Origin: an uncultured Phascolarctobacterium sp.
GTDB taxonomy: Bacteria; Bacillota; Negativicutes; Acidaminococcales; Acidaminococcaceae
Length of the DNA stretch: 11,872 bases
NCBI GenBank assembly: GCA_900554395.1
Contig: USHB01000019.1
Location: forward strand, 1-11,872
Direction of reading: 5' to 3'
Below are positions 1-5,929 of the stretch, piece by piece (the first letter of the stretch is position 1; every line of letters begins with the position of its first letter). The position numbers were made by a program, and so were the translations under genes. Under the pieces are notes generated by a model. It was not told the origin of the DNA. It worked only from the letters and a program-made list of their open reading frames with translations, and ran no database searches.

Positions 1-1247
1 CGGCTCATATTGCCTGCCACAGTCAGACTGGTTTCACCTTTGGTTCCTGTCTGGCCATGTACGGCAAGCAGTCCGTCCAAAGCAACGGTATCCGCCGGAT
101 AATCCGGCAAGGCCAGTCCGCTGATGCCGGCAGCATTAAGCACGGCAAAAATTTCGCCGGTATTGATATTATATTCGCCGTCAAGGCGCAGATGCCCGCC
201 TGCAACGTCTGCCCATGCTTCATCAAGCATTACGCGGCTTTCCACAACAGTAAACGGCAGGCGTATGTTGGTAATACCGGTGCCGTTGAACGCCAAAGTT
301 TCAGCTTCAAGCTCACCCTTGCCCTGTATGTTTTCCAAATCGGCAAAATCAATATCGCAGTTAAGCGTAGCTGTGTTTTCGCCAACAGTCAGCGCTAAAT
401 CTTCCGTTTCCACATCACGGTCGCTCGCTTTAATGCCGCCTGCCAGTTTAACAGGCAGCGGTTCACCGCCAAGCAGGGCTTCCGCCGATAAAGCAATTTG
501 CCCTTTGCCGCTTAATTTTGTATTTTCGCCATCATTTTCCCAAATCAGATTCAAGCCTTCCACCTGACCGGCAAAATTTTGTATTGGGGCATACGCTGCT
601 GCAAAATCCCCAAAATCAGTTAAGCCAAATTTTTCAGTTTTTAAAGAAAGCTGCCCATGCGCATTGGTATCAACAACGCCGCTGACCTTTAATTCATCAC
701 CGCCGTAAGTTACAGTGCCATCCACTGCAAAATTTGGGTTTGCCCCGCCATCTACGGACGCATTAACGCCAAAATCCCAGTTTCCATGCGGAGTCAGAAT
801 ATGCACAATGCCATCATTAATCGCAAGATAACCATAAAAAGGCGTCTCTGAAGAATCGGACGGTTTTAAAAGATTACGCAGGTTCCATTCGTCCTGTTCG
901 TTCATCTGCAAATAAAGCTGCGGAGATGTTAAAACAACCTCGCTTAAAGCACGTTCAGGCGCAACAAAAGCACGCAGCGGTGAAATTCCAAATTTTGCTT
1001 CCGGAATTTCAGCAATGCGCGCACCGTCAGCACCGCTTACCTTTATGCCGTAGGCAGTAAACTCCAGCCTGCCGTTCCAGTCAAGGCGCTCAAGCGTTGC
1101 AGTACCGTTAATATAATTTTGCGACATGGTTTCTACAAGCTGCGGCACCTGCGCCAGATACTGCGGAGCGATAAATTTTACAGCCCACATATAAAGCGCT
1201 GCCGTTGCCAGCAAAACCACTATAAAAATCTTTAAAATTCTATTCAT
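1..1247 (-). CDS. tamB: TamB-like / AsmA-like envelope protein, N-terminal 415 residues (partial)
   Basis: The reading frame runs from an ATG at 1247-1245 off the left edge, giving about 415 residues. The start is supported by GGAGG six bases upstream. The protein opens with MNRILKIFIVVLLATAALY, a single N-terminal membrane anchor (about residues 4-22). A long periplasmic, beta-rich region follows with alternating 'LxLxG' and 'GxxxxDG' strand patterns, typical of the AsmA/TamB (repeating beta-groove) family. TamB proteins are inner-membrane-anchored bridges that reach the outer membrane, and are implicated in beta-barrel assembly and phospholipid movement to the outer membrane. The diagnostic C-terminal TamB domain lies outside the window, so a shorter AsmA-like protein is possible. 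A perfect TATAAT box and a terminator upstream suggest it is transcribed separately from tolC. Confidence 0.75.
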   Translation of the reverse strand, partial: MNRILKIFIVVLLATAALYMWAVKFIAPQYLAQVPQLVETMSQNYINGTATLERLDWNGRLEFTAYGIKVSGADGARIAEIPEAKFGISPLRAFVAPERALSEVVLTSPQLYLQMNEQDEWNLRNLLKPSDSSETPFYGYLAINDGIVHILTPHGNWDFGVNASVDGGANPNFAVDGTVTYGGDELKVSGVVDTNAHGQLSLKTEKFGLTDFGDFAAAYAPIQNFAGQVEGLNLIWENDGENTKLSGKGQIALSAEALLGGEPLPVKLAGGIKASDRDVETEDLALTVGENTATLNCDIDFADLENIQGKGELEAETLAFNGTGITNIRLPFTVVESRVMLDEAWADVAGGHLRLDGEYNINTGEIFAVLNAAGISGLALPDYPADTVALDGLLAVHGQTGTKGETSLTVAGNMS

Positions 1248-1266
1248 AATCTGCCTCCGCAGAAAA

Positions 1267-1294
1267 ATTATACTTCAACAGTTTATGTATTCTA
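1267..1294 (-). promoter_or_regulatory. Probable promoter of the tamB-like gene
   Basis: On the minus strand a perfect TATAAT (1267-1272) is preceded, after a 16-base spacer, by TAGAAT (1289-1294), a weak match to TTGACA. It lies between the tolC terminator and the tamB start, as expected for a new transcription unit. The -10 is convincing and the -35 is poor. The predicted leader is only about a dozen bases and holds the GGAGG. Confidence 0.5.
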
Positions 1295-1328
1295 CGTTAA
1301 AAATAACCTTCCTGCCGTTTTGAAACAG

Positions 1329-1371
1329 AAAAAGCACTGCACCTTAAATTTTACAAGATGCAATGCTTTTT
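1329..1371 (-). terminator. Rho-independent terminator after tolC
   Basis: Arms at 1329-1345 and 1355-1371 form a 17-base-pair stem with two G-U wobbles and a 9-base loop. The outer arm ends in TTTTT on the minus strand. It begins about 19 bases past the tolC stop codon. The outer A/T pairs make it nearly symmetric, so it could work in both directions, but only minus-strand genes are present. Confidence 0.85.
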
Positions 1372-1389
1372 AATGTAATTTAATTTATA

Positions 1390-2919
1390 TTATTCGGCAT
1401 TTTCCGCAGTTTGTACTGCTGCATTATCTGCATTTTCTGCTGCCGGGGCAGCTTCTGCCTGCGCTGCTGCTTCAGATTCAGCAGCGGGCTGCTCAGTTTG
1501 TGTATCTGCGTTCTGTGCAGCGGTTTTGGTTTCAGCCGTCTGCTGCTCTTCAGCCGGTGTCTCTACCGGTTCCGGGAAAGTTCTCGGTTCCGGCACAGGA
1601 ACGCCTACACCCATAGAAGTGTTGAGTGCTGCTTTGGAGGTATTGTAATCATACAATGCTTTTACATAATTGGTTTTAGCTTCCGTCAGGGCAACCTGGG
1701 CATCCATAACATCAATGTTGGTGCCTACGCCGGCCTGATAACGAACTACGGCAATATGGTAATCTTCTTCTGCCTGTGCAACTGCTACCTGTGTAGTGCT
1801 GATGCGTTTTTCAGCTTCGCGCATGCTCAGGTAATCGGTGCGTACTTCCAGTTCCACAGCGTCTTTTACCTGGCGCTGGGTTTCTTTGGCTTTCGCCAAA
1901 TTTTCCTGTGCTGCATGAATTTTTGACCAGGTTACGCCGCTGTCGAAAATATTCATGCTGGCCGTAATGCCAACTGCCCAGTTCTCATCATCATCGCCGG
2001 GCCAGTTGCTGCCATCGCCGCCCCATGAATTGCTGGCATTAGCGCTGATTTTAGGCATATGCCCGCTGCGTGCAACAACAAGTGCTGCTTCGGCAGCGTC
2101 AACGCCGTATTCCGCCTGTTTTAATTCCGGGCGGTGTTCCTTGCTGTATGCAAGGCAGTAAGCCATATCATTATCATAAGGCACATATTGCAGGCTGTCT
2201 TTTAAAATAAGGGTTGTGCTGAGCGGCGTGCCGATAATATTGTTCAAAGTTGCTTCGGCAACATCGTAGCCGTTTTCTGCACTGATAAGGTCCTGCTTGG
2301 CGTTGGCAAGTTCTACTTCACTGCGCAGTACGTCTGCACGGGCAACAATGCCTACATTGTACTGAGCAATTACGTTATCCAGATGCGCCTGCAAACGGTC
2401 AACGGATTCCTGGCACAAAGTTTTCATGTTGCCTGCATCAAGCATACTGAAATAACCGTTAGTTGCGGTTTCCTTCATTTCGATATATGCCTGTTCTTCG
2501 GCAGAAAGCATGCTGCGGTAATTAGCCTTAGCCTGGCCAATCTGCCCCTGCAGTTCACCGCCGGTAAAAATCGGTAAAGTTGCAGTAACAGAGTTGCTGT
2601 GGCTGTTGCCGATGCCTTTGCTATAAAAAACAGCACCAGTAGTATCTCTAATTGGCTGATCTTCAGCATAGCCTCCGCGGCCAGTGCTATGATTCAAGCT
2701 AATGCTGATGCCGCGCGCGCCTTTAGCTGCACTGTAATCAGCCTTCGCTGCTTTTCTGTTATATTCAGCAATTTTTACGCTCGGGTTGCTTAACAGCGCT
2801 CTTTGGATGGTTTCGTCCAAATCCAGCTCCAAAGTAGCGGCAAAAACAGACTGGGAACACAAAGCGGTTAAAGCCGCAGTAAGAGCCAGTACGTTTTTGG
2901 CTTTTTTATAACTGAACAT
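1390..2919 (-). CDS. tolC: TolC-family outer membrane efflux/secretion channel
   Basis: Outer-membrane factor that forms the exit duct for tripartite efflux pumps or type I secretion. The protein is 509 residues. A signal peptide occupies residues 1-27 (cleavage likely after SVFA). Two internally repeated OEP domains follow (about 32-240 and 265-440), with long amphipathic helices and the typical 'LSxREAEKRI', 'AxxxYxxGVGTNIDVMDAQ' and 'YNTSKAALNTSMG' segments near the end of the second repeat. The ATG at 2919 is chosen because GGAGGT lies eight bases upstream; an in-frame TTG at 2934 overlaps that ribosome site and is unlikely. The last 70 residues (about 440-509) are a Pro-then-Ala/Glu/Gln-rich low-complexity tail. 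No membrane-fusion protein or pump gene is adjacent, so the partner must be encoded elsewhere. It sits between mlaD and tamB and has its own promoter, operator-like palindrome and terminator. Confidence 0.93.
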   Translation of the reverse strand: MFSYKKAKNVLALTAALTALCSQSVFAATLELDLDETIQRALLSNPSVKIAEYNRKAAKADYSAAKGARGISISLNHSTGRGGYAEDQPIRDTTGAVFYSKGIGNSHSNSVTATLPIFTGGELQGQIGQAKANYRSMLSAEEQAYIEMKETATNGYFSMLDAGNMKTLCQESVDRLQAHLDNVIAQYNVGIVARADVLRSEVELANAKQDLISAENGYDVAEATLNNIIGTPLSTTLILKDSLQYVPYDNDMAYCLAYSKEHRPELKQAEYGVDAAEAALVVARSGHMPKISANASNSWGGDGSNWPGDDDENWAVGITASMNIFDSGVTWSKIHAAQENLAKAKETQRQVKDAVELEVRTDYLSMREAEKRISTTQVAVAQAEEDYHIAVVRYQAGVGTNIDVMDAQVALTEAKTNYVKALYDYNTSKAALNTSMGVGVPVPEPRTFPEPVETPAEEQQTAETKTAAQNADTQTEQPAAESEAAAQAEAAPAAENADNAAVQTAENAE

Positions 2920-2926
2920 TTCTTTT

Positions 2927-2932
2927 ACCTCC
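2927..2932 (-). promoter_or_regulatory. Shine-Dalgarno site fixing the tolC start
   Basis: GGAGGT on the minus strand, spaced for the ATG at 2919. It overlaps the alternative TTG at 2934-2932, which argues against that longer start. Confidence 0.85.
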
Positions 2933-2938
2933 AATCAT

Positions 2939-2954
2939 TGACTGATTAGTCAGT
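2939..2954. promoter_or_regulatory. Operator-like palindrome at the tolC transcription start
   Basis: The plus strand reads TGACTGATTAGTCAGT. Two overlapping inverted repeats are present: TGACT/AGTCA (2939-2943 / 2948-2952) and ACTGA/TCAGT (2941-2945 / 2950-2954). The site lies between the -10 box and the ribosome site, over the predicted +1. TGACT...AGTCA operators at efflux genes are typical of TetR-family repressors, but assignment to that family here is inference. No regulator gene is in the window. Confidence 0.5.
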
Positions 2955-2960
2955 GCTTAA

Positions 2961-2989
2961 ATTTTATATTTTTTATTTTCAAAAGTCAA
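2961..2989 (-). promoter_or_regulatory. Promoter of tolC
   Basis: Minus strand TTGACT (2984-2989), 17-base spacer, TAAAAT (2961-2966), close to the housekeeping sigma consensus. A TATAAA two bases upstream (15-base spacing) is an alternative -10. The A/T-rich spacer and the position in the 96-base gap after mlaD support a real promoter, so tolC can be expressed independently of mlaEFD. There is no recognisable terminator between mlaD and this promoter, so readthrough is also possible. Confidence 0.75.
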
Positions 2990-3015
2990 CTGTTTTTTCT
3001 AAAGTTAACAAATTT

Positions 3016-4284
3016 TTAAAAATATGTACGCACGCCAACATAGGTATTGCTCTTGCTGCCGTGCCTGAGGTCTGTCTGCTCGCCCAAAAGCGAGAAGTTA
3101 TCATTAAGTTTCAGTTCACCGCCAAGTTTAACTTTGGCATCGTCAAAATCATATACCTGCGTATATAAACGGAAGCGGTCGGCTATATCATAGCCAAGCC
3201 CTACGCCGAACTCGCCCTGCATTGCACCCATGCTTACATCGGCGGCGCCCAGGTCCTTACCGAACTGCAAATCAAGTTTGTTGCTGTCGCCAAGGTCATA
3301 GCCGCCCAGGTAAAAAAAAGTGTCTTCCTGCGGGCGCAGGGTTACGCCTAAATTGCTGCGCCAGTCGCCGCCTTCCGCGCTATGCGTTACATCGGCGCTT
3401 ATTTCAGCGGTTTCCAAAACACCCAGCATGCGGTTAGCCTTTTCGCTTGCTTCGCGGGCATTATGCAGCGTTGCCTTTAAATCATCCTCAGTCTGCGGGT
3501 CACTGGCAACTTTTTCCAGCAGCTTGCTCGCTTCTTCAATGCGGGCGCTTGTTTTGGCCATATTTTCAATAACCAGTGCAAAATTCTGCCCGGCGTGTCC
3601 TTCATTTACTTCGGCGATAATATTTTCCATGCTGTCAGCCGTCTGGTTCATGCGCGCCGACATTTCACTGAGCTGTTTAACCATAACGTTAATCTGCTGC
3701 TGGTTATCAACTGCCACATCTGCCATAACTTTGGTAAAGGCATTCATGTTGGCACTGATTTCCTTCATGTTCAAAAAGCCTTCGCGCATTGATTTCTGCA
3801 CTTCCGGATCGCCAAACACGTTATCCAGTGCATCGGCAATGTTTTCTACTTTTTTAAGCACTTCACCGGAAGAACTCATAAAAGTATCAAACCCGCCGCC
3901 CGGCGTTCCGTTTACTCTGGCACCGTCTTCCAAAAATCCGCTTACTGCACGCGGAGGCGGCTGAATATCAACAAACTTTTCACCAAGAATGCCGTCTGCC
4001 CCGATGGTGAACAGAGCTTCCTGCGGAATCTGCACATTGTCGTTGATTTCGGCAACAACTTCAATGCCGTCATCATTAACGGTAAGGCCTTTAACGGTGC
4101 CGACCTGCACGCCGGCATAGCGCACCATATTGCCTGCCATCAGCCCGCCAACCTGCGGATAATCAATAGTTATATCGTATTTATCGCTGCCGAAACTGAA
4201 CGTACCCAAAAAGGTTATCATCGCTGCCAAGATGGCTGCGCCGCCCAGTGTCACTGCGCCTACTTTAACTTCGCTGGAACTCAT
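3016..4284 (-). CDS. mlaD: Elongated MlaD: MCE-domain lipid transporter with C-terminal beta-barrel
   Basis: Substrate-binding component of the MlaEFD phospholipid transporter; 422 residues, far longer than E. coli MlaD (about 183). It has one N-terminal membrane helix (about residues 9-30) and an MCE domain at about 34-112, with the conserved 'GLMAGNMVRYAGVQVGTV' and 'ILGEKFVDI' segments. A Gly/Pro linker leads into a long helical, coiled-coil-like region (about 135-295, rich in Asn, Met, Ala and Glu). The C-terminal ~125 residues show alternating amphipathic strands and end in 'NTYVGVRTYF', with a terminal Phe as in outer-membrane beta-barrels. This architecture matches the elongated MlaD of Veillonella parvula, modelled to span the periplasm from inner to outer membrane. 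The ATG overlaps the mlaF stop (ATGA), implying translational coupling. Barrel and bridge roles are inferred from sequence pattern and family knowledge. Confidence 0.92.
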   Translation of the reverse strand: MSSSEVKVGAVTLGGAAILAAMITFLGTFSFGSDKYDITIDYPQVGGLMAGNMVRYAGVQVGTVKGLTVNDDGIEVVAEINDNVQIPQEALFTIGADGILGEKFVDIQPPPRAVSGFLEDGARVNGTPGGGFDTFMSSSGEVLKKVENIADALDNVFGDPEVQKSMREGFLNMKEISANMNAFTKVMADVAVDNQQQINVMVKQLSEMSARMNQTADSMENIIAEVNEGHAGQNFALVIENMAKTSARIEEASKLLEKVASDPQTEDDLKATLHNAREASEKANRMLGVLETAEISADVTHSAEGGDWRSNLGVTLRPQEDTFFYLGGYDLGDSNKLDLQFGKDLGAADVSMGAMQGEFGVGLGYDIADRFRLYTQVYDFDDAKVKLGGELKLNDNFSLLGEQTDLRHGSKSNTYVGVRTYF

Positions 4285-5039
4285 GTTATCACCTGCTCTT
4301 TAATCTCGCGCCCTTCAATAAAGGCTTTAACTATCGGGTTTGTGCTCTGTTTTATCTCTTCCGCCGTGCCGATGGCAACTATGCGCCCTTTATACAGCAT
4401 GGCAACGCGGTCTGCTGCGTAAAACGCCGATTGCATATCGTGCGTTACTAGAACGGAAGTAACATGAAGCTGCTGCTGCGTCTTTTTAATCAGCCGGCTG
4501 ATATTGCGGCTCATAATCGGGTCAAGCCCTGCCGTCGGTTCATCGTACAAAACTATCTCCGGCGTAACTGCTATCGCCCGCGCAAGCCCTACACGTTTTT
4601 TCATGCCGCCGCTTAATTCCGCCGGATATAAATCCTGCGTGCCGGGCAGCCCGACCATTTCCAGCATTTGTGCCACAATCTGCTGAATTTCTTCTTCGCT
4701 TTTATCCGTATGCTGCCGCAGCCCAAACGCCACATTTTCGCCTACGGTTAAAAAGTCGAACAGCGCCGAATACTGAAATACCATGCCCATTTTCATGCGC
4801 AGGCGGTTCCAGCCGTCCTCATCCAGTTCCGAAACATCTTCGCCCTGGATGTAAATTTTGCCGCCGCCGGGTTCCAAAAGCCCTATCATCGAGCGCAGCA
4901 CCGTACTTTTGCCGGTGCCGGACGGCCCGAGAATGGCGAGCGTTTCGCCCTTATAAACGTCAAGGTCAATGTTATCAAGCACCGTATGCGTGCCGAAGGT
5001 AATATTTAATTGGCGTAAACTTATAACCGCTTCTGCCAT
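4281..5039 (-). CDS. mlaF: MlaF, ATPase of the MlaEFD lipid ABC transporter
   Basis: Cytoplasmic ATPase that powers phospholipid movement through MlaE; 252 residues, a complete single nucleotide-binding domain. Visible motifs are Walker A GPSGTGKST (38-46), Q-loop Gln in 'MVFQYSALFD' (about 89), signature LSGGMKKR (142-149), Walker B EIVLYDEPTAGLDP with catalytic Glu at about 167, and switch His at about 200. The 'QYSALFDFLTVGENV' stretch and 'LSGGMKKRVGLARAI' are typical of the MlaF/MCE-associated ATPases. The ATG at 5039 follows a GAGG that overlaps the mlaE stop region. It is nine bases after mlaE and overlaps mlaD by four, so the three subunits are almost certainly made together. No STAS-domain MlaB gene is present. 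Confidence 0.96.
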   Translation of the reverse strand: MAEAVISLRQLNITFGTHTVLDNIDLDVYKGETLAILGPSGTGKSTVLRSMIGLLEPGGGKIYIQGEDVSELDEDGWNRLRMKMGMVFQYSALFDFLTVGENVAFGLRQHTDKSEEEIQQIVAQMLEMVGLPGTQDLYPAELSGGMKKRVGLARAIAVTPEIVLYDEPTAGLDPIMSRNISRLIKKTQQQLHVTSVLVTHDMQSAFYAADRVAMLYKGRIVAIGTAEEIKQSTNPIVKAFIEGREIKEQVIT

Positions 5040-5048
5040 TTTTTAACC

Positions 5049-5819
5049 TCATACATAAAGCACTGCCGATAAAAAATAATTGGCAATGAAAATCAAAATT
5101 ATCGAAAGCACTACCGATTCCGTTGTCGCAAGGCCTACACCCTCAGCTCCCTGTTTGGCGCCAAGCCCTTTATGGCTTGCCACAATGGCGATAATGCCGC
5201 CAAAAACCATGCTTTTAATCATGCCGCCCGTAACATCAAAAATATCGGCAAACACTTTAATGGAATTAATATAGGTAAAATTGCTGATGCCGGCATAGTA
5301 ATGCGCAACCACCCAGCCACCGATATTGCCTATGCCGTTGGCAAAAACAATCAGCACCGGCATCATCAGCACCGCAGCTAAAAAGCGCGGCACCACAAGA
5401 TATGTTATCGGGTTGGTTGCCATAACTTTCAATGCATCAATCTGTTCCGTTACTTTCATGGTGCCAAGCTCCGCCGCAATGGCTGCGCCGATACGCCCGG
5501 CAACAACAACGCCTGTAAGCACCGGCACAAGTTCGCGCCCCAGCGCAATGGCAACAATGCCGCCGACGGAAGATGCTGCGCCGAAACGTACAAATTCCGT
5601 TGCCGTCTGCAAGGCAAAAACCATGCCCGTAAAAAGTATCGTCATTAAAACAATAGGCAGGGAATCGGCGCCGAGCCTTGCCATCTGACGCACGGTTTCG
5701 CGGGCGTTGGCATATTTGAGCCGCGATGCAGTATCTAAAAACAGCTGCATAATGCGCCCTGTATTTTCGCATGAACTGATGGTAAATCTTCCCACCGCTG
5801 CACAGATTTCTTTCAGCAT
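5049..5819 (-). CDS. mlaE: MlaE, permease of the MlaEFD lipid ABC transporter
   Basis: Inner-membrane permease that passes phospholipids between the membrane and MlaD; 256 residues, the usual family length. It carries an N-terminal amphipathic interface helix, about five hydrophobic membrane segments, and the family hallmark 'GRIGAAIAAELGTMKV' continuing to 'ALKVMATNPI' (about 108-137), the coupling region that contacts the ATPase. 'HKGLGAKQGAEGVGLATTESVV' near the C-terminus is also characteristic. The ATG at 5819 has AAAGGA and GAGG upstream. It is first of the mlaE-mlaF-mlaD block. The 110-base gap separating it from the S55 gene holds no convincing terminator, so the block may be cotranscribed with that gene. 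Confidence 0.95.
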   Translation of the reverse strand: MLKEICAAVGRFTISSCENTGRIMQLFLDTASRLKYANARETVRQMARLGADSLPIVLMTILFTGMVFALQTATEFVRFGAASSVGGIVAIALGRELVPVLTGVVVAGRIGAAIAAELGTMKVTEQIDALKVMATNPITYLVVPRFLAAVLMMPVLIVFANGIGNIGGWVVAHYYAGISNFTYINSIKVFADIFDVTGGMIKSMVFGGIIAIVASHKGLGAKQGAEGVGLATTESVVLSIILIFIANYFLSAVLYV

Positions 5820-5871
5820 CAGCCTCGTCCTTTCCCCAAAAATTTTAATCTGTTGTTATATAATTCAACAT

Positions 5872-5908
5872 AAAGCAAAGATTCCCTGCTTATGGCAAAC
5901 TTCGCTTT
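5872..5908. other. Stem-loop between the S55 gene and mlaE
   Basis: AAAGCAAAG (5872-5880) pairs with CTTCGCTTT (5900-5908), giving nine pairs including one G-U, around a 19-base loop. On the minus strand no T-run follows, so it is not a convincing terminator for the S55 gene. The rest of the 5820-5929 gap is A/T-rich, including a TATATAAC near 5857-5864, but no acceptable -35 box could be paired with it. Confidence 0.3.
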
Positions 5909-5929
5909 TTAACGATTTTGTAAAATTTA

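Noticed and set aside
29..33. Possible lipoprotein signals in TolC (LTALC) and the S55 protein (PLAC)
   Set aside because: Neither fits the lipobox: TolC has Leu at -1, and the S55 protein has Pro at -3. Ordinary signal peptidase I sites lie just after both. The coordinates given here are only a placeholder, since this concerns the N-termini of those two proteins.
57..567. Overlapping plus-strand open frames opposite the tamB-like gene
   Set aside because: They are antisense to a frame with a clear signal anchor, ribosome site and promoter. Their translations look compositionally odd (Ser/Ala/Pro-rich), with no domain.
3320..3964. Plus-strand frame of 214 residues opposite mlaD
   Set aside because: It lies wholly within mlaD in antisense. 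The Ser/Leu/Ala-rich product is what an antisense frame of a helical Asn/Glu-rich region would give.
5437..5772. Minus-strand frame overlapping mlaE in another frame
   Set aside because: Arg/Cys-rich product with no family features, while mlaE in the other frame carries all the permease motifs.
5847..5870. GTTG...CAAC weak palindrome with TATATAAC upstream of mlaE as a promoter/operator
   Set aside because: Arms are only four bases, and no -35 hexamer at 16-18 bases matches. A/T-rich sequence alone explains it.
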